A DNA stretch of 64,000 nt from assembly GCA_900073065.1 (NCBI GenBank), contig FJOG01000001.1:2675225-2739224 (forward strand), in the 5' to 3' direction. Position 1 is the stretch's first letter, and each line of letters opens with the position of its first letter. Shown piece by piece: positions 1-12,683 of this stretch. The notes beneath the pieces were generated by a model that ran no database searches, had not been told where the DNA came from, and saw nothing but the letters and a program-made list of their open reading frames with translations. Origin of the DNA: Phialocephala subalpina. Its lineage: Eukaryota > Ascomycota > Leotiomycetes > Helotiales > Mollisiaceae. A program made the position numbers and the translations under genes.

Positions 1-1167
1 CGCAGTAATGAAACGGAGCCAAGTCTTGCCCTCTCGGAAGGCTGTTGTACAGTTCAACACTGCCAAGAACGTATCCGTCGTCCCACGGTCCTTCAGGGGC
101 CTTCGCTCGAGCCATGAGAACTTTCGAGTCCCCAAACGAGTTGTTGCCAACGAAGAGCCATTTGAACTCAGATTTTTCACCGAAGATCGTGGTTGGAAAT
201 ATTTGTCCGTGCTCGATCTTGGACATTATAGGACGGATATTAGATACTCGACCACACCAGTCGGTTCCGGCCCAGAACATGTATGTGCAAGGGAAGGGAA
301 CCGAATCCACCTGACTGAGTGCCACGCGTGCGAGCATGATATCCTTCTTGTCGTTGTCATCTACGGATTGGCCGTATAGGTAGACGTATTCACCGACTTT
401 GAGAGCACATATCGAGCCGAAAGAAGGTAAGCGTATCTGGAGAGGAGTCAGCCAAATTCTTTGATTTTTGAATGTCCCGGTGGCCGACGTACATTCTCAG
501 CTTCCCTGACCCCATTCGTACCGCTGATCGTTGTGTGATTAGGAGTCTGCCGAGAAGAAGTTATCTGCCTAGTAACCGTGTTGTACTCGACTTTGGCATG
601 TTCCATGTGAAGATAATTCTCCCTCAGATCCTGGTACATTCTCGTCGTTTTGAACCATGTGTAGCCGTGTATGGTGTCACTTTCGCGGCGGCCTACCGGT
701 ACCTCGACGATACCAGAAAACGACCAGAATCTCATCTGATTCGGATACTCGCCCGGGCGCTGCTCAATGAAAGTGGGAATTTCATTATCCCTGTGACTCT
801 GGTATATTGAAAGCGTCGGAGCAGCGGTAGGCTTGGGGATGATAGCGCAAGTATTCTGGCGGAATTCCAGCGCCGCTCCGGTCCGGTCATGGGGGAATGT
901 ATCGCCAAGTTGTACGACAATGTGACCGTTGCTGAACTGGGTTGAGCGGCCGATATCGCGTGGGATGTAATTGCCAGTGTCTGTTCTCTGGTCAGTTATT
1001 TTGAGGAGAATATGACTGTAGCGTAACGAAAGTAAAGGTTGGAGGTGGCAGGTGCAGATGAATGCAAGGACAAAATAGAACTCACCATCGCGCAGGAGAC
1101 CTAGAGGTGTCTGATGAAGAACCCGAGGTGGCCAAACGACTCTCTTCTCCTTGTTGCGCTGACTCAT
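1..1167 (-). CDS. DUF4185-like beta-propeller protein, C-terminus cut by window edge
   Basis: Three exons can be read: 1167-1086, 980-493 and 437 to beyond base 1. The joins are in frame, with GTGAGT and GTACGT donors and CAG acceptors. The ATG at 1167 is a real ATG followed by a basic N-terminus without a signal peptide. The visible protein has the pattern of DUF4185 (a five-bladed propeller related to glycosidases): a QLGDTFP segment near residue 52, a FWSFSGIVEVP segment, a VYLYGQS strand, a MFWAGTDWCGR strand and an APEGPWDD motif typical of late blades. Function in fungi is not established; a carbohydrate-binding or hydrolytic role is inference from the fold. The family call rests on motif spacing seen by eye, so another propeller family is possible. 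The gene end lies to the left of the window. Confidence 0.6.
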
Positions 1168-2164
1168 GATGGATGTTGTGATGCTTTCGATTGTTGATGC
1201 GGTGTTGTTGGAAGAAAGGTTGGAAGGAGAAGAAGAGAATGAAGTAGCGAGGAAGCGGGAAGGGCAAGGAAGGCGCGCTGGTTGAGCAGCTTCCGCTCTC
1301 GACGCATTCGGTTCCGTGGAACATCAGGTTAACGAGGAAGGAGTGATCGGACAGTTTCCATGACTTAATGGGAGTATCAGAAGTCAGACAGCACAACTCA
1401 CGATTTTTCAACCCCTTTTCAATGTCCCTGCATTTGCGGGTCATTGACAGATGGTCAACCTGCTCTGCAAGAATATCCTTACCAACCAATAATCATAGGA
1501 GCGGCCACGATAGCACCCTTCTACGAATCAAAAGCTCAAGATTCTAAAGCATCTGTTTCACTCAATTCTCCCCCTATTTTCCTAATCGAGTATACCAAGG
1601 AGCCATTTGGACGCTTTGAATGTTCCCGCCCTTCCTGGACATTCGGTGGACCGACATCCTATCTCCTCGCCCTCTTTCATGGCGTTGAATTGAAATTCCA
1701 ATGATGCATAGTAAGGGAAGCAGCATCCAAGTCGACTTAAAACACGGAGCGAAAAGTGAAAATTTAACTTTCCAATCTCAAAAGTCGTGAAACTGATGTG
1801 GACTTTCAAGATATGGCTAAAGGGATCGAAGGCTTTTATTCATCTAGTATGATCGTTATGTACCAAGTCCTCCCACTATCGTTATGAAAAATCAACGCTT
1901 GAATGCAGTTTTACCCACGAATGATGGCTCACACAGTCCATCCCTCCCATCAACTCCACGCTAAATATTCAATGCCAGCGCCCCGGCCCCGCCAGGTACC
2001 ATGTAATTTCCATCCGTTTCCTACCCATGGTATCATTGAGAGAAGAAAGTGTATGTGCCGTAATGAGGTGTGAATGGATATAAGTAAGAAGAAACGCCAT
2101 GTAATGTCGACCAATTGTCGCCAAGGACCAAAGCAGACGGTGCTGTACGGTGTCTGCTAGGTCC
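1168..2164. other. Intergenic: upstream of DUF4185-like gene and downstream of WD40 gene
   Basis: No coding stretch here has coding-like composition with usable splice sites. The right part should hold the 3' UTR of the WD40 gene and the left part the promoter of the DUF4185-like gene. Nothing else is seen. Confidence 0.5.
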
Positions 2165-4618
2165 TTAAAAATGGTCAAGAGAGATCCCGAGAGTTGCAGC
2201 CTTTCTAGTTCGTTGTTGCCAGGTGCCTTGTGCTTTGGGGTGCTCGGCAACATCATCATCAGGAACCCAATCATATCCAGCCCTGGATCTTAGACATCGT
2301 TTGCGATTGCTCTTGCTACCTTCCTCGAGGTCAAAGAAGTCGTTGTCAGCAAAATCGCATCTCTCAAACTCCATAATCCCGCCTCTCATGCTGTCGCAGT
2401 TTGCCACAAGGACATCGCGCCCACCGTCTGTGAAATCGATTCCTCCAATCTCCCCAAAGAAGCTCAAATCTTGCTTGGCTGTAAACGAGTCTGCATCGAT
2501 CACGCTGATGATATCGGCTGGTTCTGCTGCCAAAAGAACTCTTTTACCAGAGCCCAATGGTGAGAACTTGAGCTTTCTTACACCGGCCATTTCAGCAGAA
2601 ATTGTCGCGAGCGGGGTTGCTTGGCCTGAACTTCCTTTCCACATTCTGGCGTCCCAGATCTTAATTTGCATATCTTGGTTTCCAGTGGCAACTGTCCAAC
2701 CATCATCTGCCCAGTCGCACGCAAATCCAAAATCACGGTGCCCTTCTAAGCTTTGCAAGACCTCTCCAGTTTCCGCGTTACAGATCATGACATCTCGTGT
2801 ATCTCCTACCAGCACCCGAAGACGCTGATCGGGGGAGATAGCGGTGCAGTTGATAGCATGATCATACTTGTGTTCGGCAATGAACTTGTTGGTGTTGATA
2901 TCGAGGATCCGCATGCCCATGTCGTTTGACGCAAAGGCAGCTAAAGGCAGTGCTGAGCCTCTGGATAGGTGCACCTGGACATGGTTGGTGATGCTGTTCA
3001 TGTGGTCTGTGATAAGACCCTCAGTATGCTTTGCTCCTTGTGGTAACCTTAAGTTGGTCAAGGCGTATTCTCCATTGAAGCCACCGGCGACAAGGATATC
3101 ATGGGCGACCGTTAGGGTGGAGATCTGAATTCCCTGGTGGGTGGAATGGAAGGGTTGCACGATGGGGTTTGTCAAGTCCATTGCCACGCTTGGTTTGCCG
3201 GAATGTATTCCACTTCGTGGATGCCATTGCATGATCTTGGAACGGCCAGCATAGAAAACATGATCTCGAGAAGCACAGGCCATGAGGTTTCGCAACTGGA
3301 AGTGTGCCAGATTCACGTTGTGATCGAAATCCATTCGTCGAAACCGGAAGAAATTCTGGTCGTCATCGAGCTTTAACCCGTTGACGCGTGGCTGGTTTTG
3401 TCAGTATAATAACACCTCGTCCAAGTCGAATTTACTCACATGCCACACATGATTAGTATACGTCAAGTTCTGGTAATTCCTGTACGATTGTCGACGCATC
3501 TGCCTCGCCTCCAACCTGGATACCCCTAATTCCTCCCAATTCATTCTCTGAAAGTCACATCGTTCGCCATCAAGATCTTGTCGTTGTACTGGAGTAAGCT
3601 GCTCAAGTCTCTGCTTTGAAAGCACCGAGAGATATGGACCTCTGCGACGCCTTTTTGCATCTCCGTTAGCCTCAGCGGCCATGCCCCAATTGTAGAGGAA
3701 GTCGGGCAGACTGAGATTGAATGGCTCTTCCACTTCATTTTGGTTAGTATCAGATGCGTCATCCGCAACAACAATCGCAGGATTGGGGGGTATAGGAAAT
3801 GGTAGGGTTTGAATGGGAAGGGTCACCGCAGCCAAAGCAAAGGAGGGCGCTGATCCTCCAGCAGGCCATGGCGGTGATGAGCCCGGTAGCCCAGTTGAGC
3901 CCGGTAATGTGCCAGTAATGGAGAGCTGACTTGGTGAGACGAACTGCCATTGTGGGGCATCCGCAACACTTTGGATTGTGGCATTTGAATTTGAGAGGAG
4001 GTTTAAGAGAATGGAGGAAGTACTGTTGTTCAGGTTTGTACCGTGAAGATCATCCCCGGCTTCTGCCGATTCCGCATGCTCTTGTTCTTCTTGAAGATGC
4101 TGCAAGTGTAAGGAAACTGCCGACATTGCTGAGGGGAGGTTGACAATGCTTCCTGGATTATGCATGTATACATCCTGGGTGTTCTCTTCTTGGTCCATGG
4201 GGCCATAGGAGTAATTGTCTTGCTCTTGGAATGGATCAGGGTATGGGTCTTGCTGGTAATATGGGTCGTAGGAATCAATGTAGAGCGCGTGCATGTTGTC
4301 CGGTCCCATCATGTCAGCGTCGAGCTCATCCATTTCAGCATTCATTGCCGCTGCGTGTTCCAAAGCCGTCATGAGCGGAGGCTGGTGGTTTCCCGACATA
4401 TCTTGGTCCTCGTTGGCCATGTAATGTTCGGCTGGCCTACCATCATCCATATCCGACATCTCGTCTAGCTCGTCGAAGCCCATATTGGCATTGCTTATTG
4501 GAGTTGCTAGAGATAGTTGTGTGACAAGTTCATTCGCTCCTGGATATGCTACTCCATCTTCAACAGTAGTAGCCTCGGTAGAGTGTTCGTTGGGAGGAGT
4601 CAACGGATTCGGGAGCAT
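2165..4618 (-). CDS. WD40-repeat protein with acidic N-terminus (DUF2415-like), about 801 aa
   Basis: Exon 1 runs 4618-3440 and exon 2 runs 3391-2165, joined by a 48-nt intron with GTGAGT donor and ACCAG acceptor; the join gives an in-frame VWH-PRVNGLKLDD. The first about 350 residues are acidic and low in complexity (rich in D, E, M, Q), then a basic patch (KRRRRG). The C-terminal half has WD40-type repeats: GGFNGEYALTN, FASNDMGMRILDINT, CTAISPDQRLRVLVGDTRD, and the clearest one ATGNQDMQIKIWDARMW. The last residues (GYDWVPDDDVAEH) are polar. This resembles fungal WD40 proteins that carry the short DUF2415 domain, whose role is unknown; a scaffold role is inference. The start ATG lies 5 nt below the stop of a long leader reading frame (4623-5318). 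Confidence 0.85.
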
Positions 4619-5540
4619 TGCCTCAAGCTACTCGTGGTCTCCTCTGCGCAGTCCAAGTCCCATGTGAATCTAGTCTGATGTGTTGTGTAGCCTTGATGAT
4701 GAGGAAGGTGCGACAGCTGTATCGAATAGATATGGGTTGGTGTAGCTCGATGAATAAGGAGCAGTCTAGTCGAGGTTGACGGAGCACAATTCGGCTTCCC
4801 ACACGAGTGAAGACAGGCCGGCAGATGTAGGGTACGATTATGCGCTGCAGTCGATGCTGGGTCGGCAAAGATCGAGTCGAGCGAATTCGAGGTTTGCGTG
4901 TATGGCAGTGAGAGGTTGATTGTCCGGCCAGGTGTGGGAGATCGATGCGAACTCTTGGTTGCGACTCGCGGATGGTGAAAGTGGGTGGAGGAGATGGAGA
5001 TGGCGTCTGCTGGTGGTTGCAATGCAGAAGAGTGGTGGTGGACGTGTGGTCCTTGTGCCTCTGCAGTGCTGCAGCTTGTCCTTGTGCTGGGAACTGGGGC
5101 ACAATGTCGTGGTGGTGGTTGTCTTCAGCGGGATACTGTAGTGGGGCAGAAATAACGTGGGATGTGTCGTGTTGTGGAGGTCCGCCGAACGTGGCTGAAA
5201 AGCGCTGTGGATCGAGCGCTGAAGATGCTGTGTAAATCACGCAGTCTGCAGAATGGCCTTGCTGAGTAGAGAGAGTACCTGTAGAGTATCGTTGAAAGGA
5301 CCGCGGATTGTTCTGCACAGCGCTGGAGCTGGTTGAAAGATTGTGGAATGGTAGAGGGTTGTTGCGACTCGGAAGCCTGAAGGAACCGACAATCGCCTAT
5401 CTGAAGCCTGTACTGTAGAGTGAAAGTTTAAGGCCGCCCCACCACTGAACTCAAGTCGCTAGGCTCTCGTTTAGGCCCCTTAGCCGAGCTCTCTCGTTCT
5501 CGCTCGTTTCCATCGATAGAAGGAACATGACAAGACAAAA
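4619..5540 (-). promoter_or_regulatory. Leader and promoter region of the WD40 gene with long upstream reading frame
   Basis: Upstream of the WD40 start the minus strand is open for about 230 codons (5318-4623), ending in TGA just before the main ATG. The peptide is rich in H, T, S, R and Q and has no recognisable domain, so I treat it as leader rather than gene. If transcribed, it would be a large upstream reading frame that could limit translation of the WD40 protein. An alternative is that part of it is an unrecognised first exon. Confidence 0.35.
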
Positions 5541-8500
5541 TGAAAGCTGAACAAATTGAAAACGCCACTCACGATAATCTTACTCCTCCTCTCCTTCTCT
5601 AGGTTCTTCTGGTACTCAAGTACAATAGACAACAATAGGCACGGAACCTATCCTATCTTTGACCGCCACAACCTCGACACCTTCCTCCCCGAAACTAGAA
5701 CCCCTCTCGCCCGGGACTTCTTGACTCGATTGCTTGATATCAAGCGATCCTATAACCCAGCGCCAGCTTTGTGACCTGCAGACGTGCAGAATCTCATGGG
5801 TATTGGGTGCGCTAGAATCGTAAAAGGAATTGCGTGCAGTTCGCGCCACCAGCACTCTGCATGGAGAATGTGTCGTCGTCGCAATCCTCGAAGAAGCCAG
5901 GTGTGCGACAGCATCAGCACGAAGATGGTCGTATGGAAACGATCGGACGGCCACCCAGTGTCGTGTCCTGGGACCTCTCTCGGAGCTATTCTTTGCTGTT
6001 GCTAGCACGAACGTGTTGTGCAGGTGTGTTACCGTGGGGTAACGTTTGTTGAGTTGGAAAGATATTGAAACCGGTCGCTTCTTTTGGACGACTAAGAGTG
6101 ACTACTCACATTCGAGCCTCTTTGTCGGACTCTGTATGTCAATTAGTTGACGCCGCAAAGAGGCAGATGCTTCGGGTCTTTCTGAATTCTCGTTTGATTT
6201 CTGTCACAAATCTTATCCTCAACGTCTCATATTTCAAATCCACGCCCCCGCCATTCTGGGTGAAGCAACAACGTCCAAAAGTAAGCACTCTCTTTCGTCC
6301 TTAAGCGCTGGTCATGCAGAGGTTTCGCTTGGGCCGAATTTGACAGTTCTTTGGTTCTCCCCGCAAGGGGAGCCTGAGCCTCGGGGGTGCGAGAAGCAGT
6401 CAGCCGTTTAAGGAAGCTCGTACAGCTGCAACTATCCGTTTCTGTACTCTCAGTCGCCAGTCCCCACACAGTCTTCATTATATCACATAGGACAGTCCCA
6501 GGAAGCAAAGAGGAATAAGCAACAAACCGCGTATGGAAATAGCGGTGAACTGTCTAACTTGGATGTCCTCCACGTGATGAGGACTGAGACAGCGGAACAA
6601 TGAGCACTTTGGAAGAACCTCTTGTGGCGTCTAAATTGGTTACACGATCCGGAAATATTGGTTACGAAGCACGTGGAGCGGCTGGGACGGTGGGACAGCG
6701 AGGGACAGCGCAAGGTTGATACTTGCTGAGAGAGCACAGCATTCTACCACATATGGGACGAAGGGAGCTGGAATGAGTGACGAATCTTCCTGTGATGAGT
6801 GATCAGCATGCACTGGAAGTGATTTCTCACTTATTACCTCCTGAATGAGCTGATGAAAATACTTTGGAGGCTAGACTTCCCAGAAGCTTAGATCTATTTG
6901 TCTCACCTGGTGCAGCTTTTACGGGAGCGGGAATCGGGATCAACGCTTCCCTTTCTTTGACAACCTTACCGTTTGCCGGAGATCATCTCCTTGCAGACTA
7001 CTCGTCATTCTCTGGCCGCTTCATCCCGAATCTAGTGAAGTCCTAGATCTCCTCTAAGAGTTCCCTGTGTGGGTACAAACATATCAATCACTCCCAAAAC
7101 GACCTCCATGGGCTCCGATGGCTTTCCAGGGGAAGATCAACCATCAGAGATGTGTCAATTGACGACGATTTTGTCAAGGATGCACACTATTTGCAGCAAA
7201 AGAAACTTTGGTGCCTCCAGAACGTCAATCCCCCACCTCGGGTCTCGGATAACTGCAACAGTCCTGTAAGGTCAAGCTCAACGAGAGGCAATGCTCTACT
7301 CCACAATGGTTTCACTGCATCGAAGATTCCCTGAGGCGCTGATCTCTTTGCACTCATGAGGAGCAACACTTCGCAATGTCCTTGGCCGTCGTGAAGATTG
7401 AGAAGACAGCTGTTTCAATACCTTCTTTTCCTCCAAACAAGGAGCTGGCTGTCGAGGAGTATCTGTTCTCCCTATTTTCCAAGTGTGCCTCGGGGGACAT
7501 TTCTCATGCATTCGTCACCACTTCTTCGTTTGAATGCATGGCCACCTTTGGAATTGTCAAGAAAACCAAAGGTAAAAGATGAAAACTAAAAGAAATACGA
7601 AATGAGCAGTCAAACCTGCACCTTTAGCTCCAGACCTCCACCAAGCTCACTCGAATTGAAATAGCGTGGTAGAGGCTCAGAGTAGAAGGAGAACATGTGT
7701 TTGCAGCTTGTCCGAGTTCACTAGTCCTTACCTAGATTCGACTCGAGTCTGAACATGGACAATTGCGTCGTTTGACCTTCGCCTCTGCAATATCTTTCTG
7801 GTGATTCCGCAATCGTTAAAGTAATTTTTGCATTGCTAGGGGTTGCCGCCCCAAGCTATGCATTGAAATCGTGAAAGCAGGTTGAATGCTTGTATCTTCC
7901 AGTAGGTTGACGCTCAAGGAAGCGGAAACTCTCATATTCTAAGAAAACAGTCCGGAGCCAGTACCTCTACCGTTGTTGAGATGTAGAGCTGAATCGACGT
8001 ACCAGTCAATCTTCGCCATTCACCATTGACAGAGCCGGCATGTAACATTGTCATAGGAATCTCATAGGAACGATAAGAAGAAGGGGCTTTGATTCGAAGC
8101 GCACAACAAAACGCAGCAACATTTGTTTGCAAGATCTCTTTTTGGAAGGAAGGCACGCGACTCTCGCCCCTCACTTGCGCGCTCCGCAATTGAAAGCAAC
8201 TTTACTCTCAATCCAAACACAACGATCCAGAAACTTCGACCGCGTCCCCGACCATCAATAACGATCGTCTCGAATTTCAATCAATTACATCCTCAAATCT
8301 CCGTTCAAATCTCACACTTCAATTCCTCCGCAACTCAAACGGTTGAAGTCAAGCCTCTCCCTCCTCCTTAAACCAACATCGATGCCCATCAAAAAACCAT
8401 CGAGGATTCGAGGAGGTCTTAGCAGCATAAATAGTCCCCTCCCTCAACCCATCACATCTATTTAAGCACCCGCTTAGGCTCCTCAGTCTAGGTGCAAGCG

Positions 8501-8947
8501 TTTGAGGATCTTCAGCCCTGCTCGCTAGTCTGAATTTCGTTCTTCTTCTTGACCAATCATGAGTTTAAGCCTGTTTCTTGATGGAATCCTTCAAGTTTGA
8601 TGGCCGTGATTTTGGGATTTGAGGCACAAGAAAGTAAGTGCGGTGGGTTAGATGTCGAGAGGATGGACGATAGTGCTGATTGTATTCCTTACTAATTTTG
8701 CAATGGGCTGTGGCTGACGCGAAGTCTTTGGAGGAGAGGCCTGGTTGATATGCACGATGGGCCAGTGTCTGCTTGCCATTGCCCATGAGCCTCTTCATAG
8801 GATGACCTTGTAGCTTCGGTTCCGTTTCGTCCTTTCTTACACATCACTTCTTCCATTCTTCCCCATTCGTTCCTCGTGAATTTTGCGAATTCCACCTGCC
8901 ACTATCGGATCTTCAGTTTCCAGTCATCATTTGCTGTCTAGGACACA
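5541..8947. other. Gene-poor stretch
   Basis: More than 3 kb in which every open frame is short, lacks a domain and is interrupted on both strands. No tRNA-like fold, transposase or direct long repeat was noticed. The right end should hold the promoter of the membrane-protein locus at 8948. Confidence 0.45.
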
Positions 8948-10198
8948 ATGAGGCTCGATCATCTATTCCTGATACTGGCCATCGATGCCGTATCCGCATC
9001 TTCAATTCCAACATTAACAACGAGAACCTCCTCAAGCACTGCGAGTACACGAGCAATATACCCCGACCTCAGAGCCTGAGCAACAACCACAGCAGTAACG
9101 CCCTTACAAACAGCCCTATGCGGATGGCTAGGAGGAGATCCAGGCCAACCATGGACATGTGCTGTAGACGGCCAATGCGTGATCGTGACAGCAAAGAACA
9201 CGAATGCTGTAGGATGTTGTGACAGTGGGAAGTGCGCGACGTTTAGAACGAGTTGCGTGCCTGCTACCGCGCAGTATAACTCTGCTTGTTCTGCTAACAA
9301 GGCGAATCTTGTTTGGTAAGGAAGACACTTTCTCACACCTCATTTTCTGAATTGGACTAACAAGAATCAAATGAAGTGGAAACGACCAACCCCTCTGCGC
9401 AACATTCACCTACCCAGGAAACTACACCGAGCTGCGATGTACGAACTCAGCGCCGCCAACGCTCCAAGTAGCGTTCACATTCGATGGGTTTACGACTCCG
9501 CTGCCCTTACCAAGAGTATTATCTACTATGACTAGTTGTGATAGTTTGAATAATGTTTGCCTGATTTGACGATTCAAACGCAGACTCCTAAACCTAGTAA
9601 ATCTGTAAGTCCTGGGATAATGCTTATGTGTGAGAATGAGGTTGATGAGATATAGAGTAGTTCAAGTACGAAAACAGGATCGAAGACAAGTACATCGGCA
9701 AGATCAACGAGCACGTCTGCAACTGCGAGATCTAGAAGCTCGAGTAACACGAGAGCGATTGTTGGGAGAGTGGTAAGAAGCGTAAGAGCAATAGCCTTAA
9801 TAGGAGGAGGACTATTCCTTTACTACTAGAGAAAGAAGCGTGCGCAACGCAATCGACAAACTGCAGCGACAGGAGGAGCAGCAATTGGTGGGCCAGGAGG
9901 CAATTCTTACTACTCGCCTCAACCAGGCTCTGTGATGTCAGATCGGAATTCCTATTATCCTAATAGTGAAACGAATTATGGAGGAGTACCAGAAGGAGCA
10001 CCAGTTTATGGCGCAGCGATGAAAGCAGAATTACCGACGCCAAGTTATGAGCATTTTGTTCCTCCGCCGATGGAGCAGAATAAGGTGCCTCAGATGGTGG
10101 ATGACCCGGCGCAGAGGGAGACTTGGGAAATGGATGGTTTGGTCAAACAGGATATGCCATTGATGGAATTGGAGGCTCATGAGCTGCAGAATAGATAG
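8948..10198 (+). pseudogene. Single-pass membrane protein with Cys-rich ectodomain; two in-frame stops, probable pseudogene
   Basis: The reading begins at ATG 8948 with a signal peptide (MRLDHLFLILAIDAVSA), followed by a secreted Cys-rich domain (CGWLGGDPGQPWTC, VGCCDSGKC, LCATFTYPGNYTELRC), a Ser/Thr linker, a hydrophobic segment ending GGGLFLYY, and a cytosolic tail RKKRAQRN with many G, P and Y. This is the layout of many ascomycete surface sensors of unknown ligand. Likely introns are 9316-9376, 9515-9583 and 9605-9654. Two stops break the frame: TGA at 9077-9079 and TAG at 9827-9829. Each can be removed by a possible intron whose length is a multiple of three (9045-9092, 48 nt; 9773-9829, 57 nt), but the second would delete the membrane span. 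Arg replaces the usual Gly/Ala several times around the span (VGRVVRSVRA), which suggests decay. It may still be a gene with unusual splicing. Confidence 0.5.
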
Positions 10199-12683
10199 AG
10201 ACGCAATGGTGAGAATTGAATTTGTTTGAATAGAGTTAGAGGAGTCGAATTTGGAGCATAGCGTGCATTGATAGAGGACTCCTCTGAGATACAAAGTAAT
10301 GACTTTGAGATATGGAGATGTGTTTTTGTTTTCCTCAACCGAGGTGTCTGTGACGCCTTGGCCATTCCCGTTTCTGTATTCGAGTTGGTGGCCATTTCTG
10401 AAGTGGGTGCGTGACTCAAGGTAGGAAAGTGGAAGAGCCTTTCCCGTATCTTGGGAACTCTCCGCAAAGCCTCTTGTCACCTTTGACCGCGGACTTTTAC
10501 GTGGAGCCTCGTAGTCGCCCCACACTGGGGTTAGTTCAGCAACACTCGCAAAGACCTATATAGATTTAAATAAATAAACCCTCGTCTTGCACGGCTGGAC
10601 ATGCACATTGCGCAAAAAGAGCCTGATACGCCCTAACATCGGGACCCCGAACTACATACGCCTTAACATGGAGTCTCCGCAAGGAGCTAGACTCAAGAAT
10701 AAACCTGCCTGGGGGTTTTTTTTCCTAACTATCACCCCATCTCGACGGGTTGCTAGGGAGCTTTTTGCAAGCTTTTTCTATCAGTCGTGGCAACACAAGC
10801 CCATACCAGGCTGTTGGCGCTATGAGCAGACACGAGCCCCTTCTTTTTACGCGTCAGACTCGCTCAATGTCCTAAGCAATCACATCTGTCTCGTCGACTT
10901 CAGGGTTGAAGACGTCGGACTGGAGCTTGGACGATTTACACACAAAGGAGGTGGGCCATTATCGATTGAAGCTCAAAGGTGATAATGTATAACACCCCTT
11001 TCCAGAGATCTGTCTGGAAGCTGAAAATAACGATTTGCCCTAGGCAAGACCTGCAACAAGACTTGAAAGTGGCCTTAACGTCTGAATTCGGTTTAGAAAG
11101 CTTGATACGCTCTATCAGACTTCGCCGGACGTGAGCTTGTGACGAACAATGGAATACTTTCATTATACATGGGAGGCCAACGGCGGGACCTTCAAGTGGC
11201 CCGCCAGTTGCTCCGCTGTGGAAAAGGGGGAGGAGGACGCGCAGGACCCCGCGATACGCAAGAGAAGAATCCCAATGTGCGTCATGAATTGGAAAGTGAC
11301 ATGCTAAACAGAGTCCGGCCACCATCGTAGCTGGTAGGGACATTCAAATCAACACTTGATCCAATGCTTTGCCTGAGACATGCACCTGCTCCCATACGTC
11401 GACTCGCTCAGGTCCGATTGCAAAGAAGGCGGAGAGGTATGCTTCAATCACCACCGGTGCGACCCCGCCATTCCCTGAGCTGGTTGCGAAATTCCTGAGT
11501 CTAGAATGCCTCGACTCTTGCATTGCAGCCATCATAACACCTTCTTTGTCCATTCAGACGCTCCTTGGAAAGAAGTATATCGATGTAGCCACGACGAATG
11601 AAGAGACACTAGTCCGCTGACGTTGGCAGAAGTCAATCCATAACCGGCGGGATGGTACACAAAGGTAGAAGTACTCACTTGGGCGTGTACCCTTGAAGCG
11701 TATTTGGATATGTGGACTTGATGCTTAACAGAACTCGGCGAATTTGAACCATATCAAAAAGCCCCGAAGCAAATCGAGAGCATAATTGGAAAATCCAATC
11801 AACGTCGTTCAATCATCCCAGCATCTACTGCCTCGCAGGTACAGATGCAGCTGCACTGACAGCCTCATGCACGCCTCCCTCCACCAGTTCGTCCCAAACC
11901 TCTCTCCATTAGTTCCTTCCCCGCACTCTCTCAGCACCATCACATGCTTCAACACTCAATGATCACTTCCCCTCGTTGCCACCACGAGCAAACCAATAAA
12001 TTCATCTCTATCTCTCGGCCTGAACACATCCGTTCATCAAGAGGCTTTTTGTTGCACCTCGCAAATTCTCGGATTCTCCTCATTCCGGTTTATCAATTTT
12101 ATGAAGAACGCTCTGTCGGGTCGAATGGTGGTTGGAAAAAGGGTGCCTCGAGTCGAGCTGCATCAGCCATTTTTTCGGTTGGAGTTTCCGCTGGACGGCG
12201 CCGAGAGGTGGAACGTTGAACTTCCGACGAAGCGATGGAGGACGAACGTAATTGTGGATTTTATTGGGGTACAAGAAGCACGCAAGTCAGATTCGTATTA
12301 GTTGGCGAATGGGAGGTGAGATGATCTGTGAGTGCGAAGGGTGAGATTTTGTGGTTGATTTTTTTTGTTTGATTGGTGGTGATTTGTGGAATTGTATCTT
12401 GAACTGTATCTGTACAGAAGGTATCCATACATCTCTAACCACCGCGAGCAGGTCTTCCGCTGACTGCCTCGTATCTCGTCTGTTCTATCATCCCCTCTCC
12501 TAATCTCCATCATCATATCGTTGACAAAAAAGCCAGTCTCTATTTTTCTATTTTTGTACGCCTTCCAAACATCGTCAATATCGTAATCCTCTCGCGCTCG
12601 AGCTCGTTCGTCATAACTCTTGTTTCATGCTTCATGATTTCCTGTTCCCGTCTTCAAAGTATCGTTCTTCGGAGTATCAACCC
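10199..12683. other. Gene-poor stretch
   Basis: No convincing exon on either strand. Long AT- and CT-rich tracts occur around 11850-12550. The longest open frames (for example 135 codons on the minus strand at 10936-11343) have no domain and no coding character. Confidence 0.4.

Noticed and set aside
5541..12683. Transposon or RIP-degraded repeat explaining the gene-poor stretch
   Set aside because: No long terminal repeats, transposase motifs or strong TpA enrichment could be seen by eye; a computed RIP index would be needed to decide.
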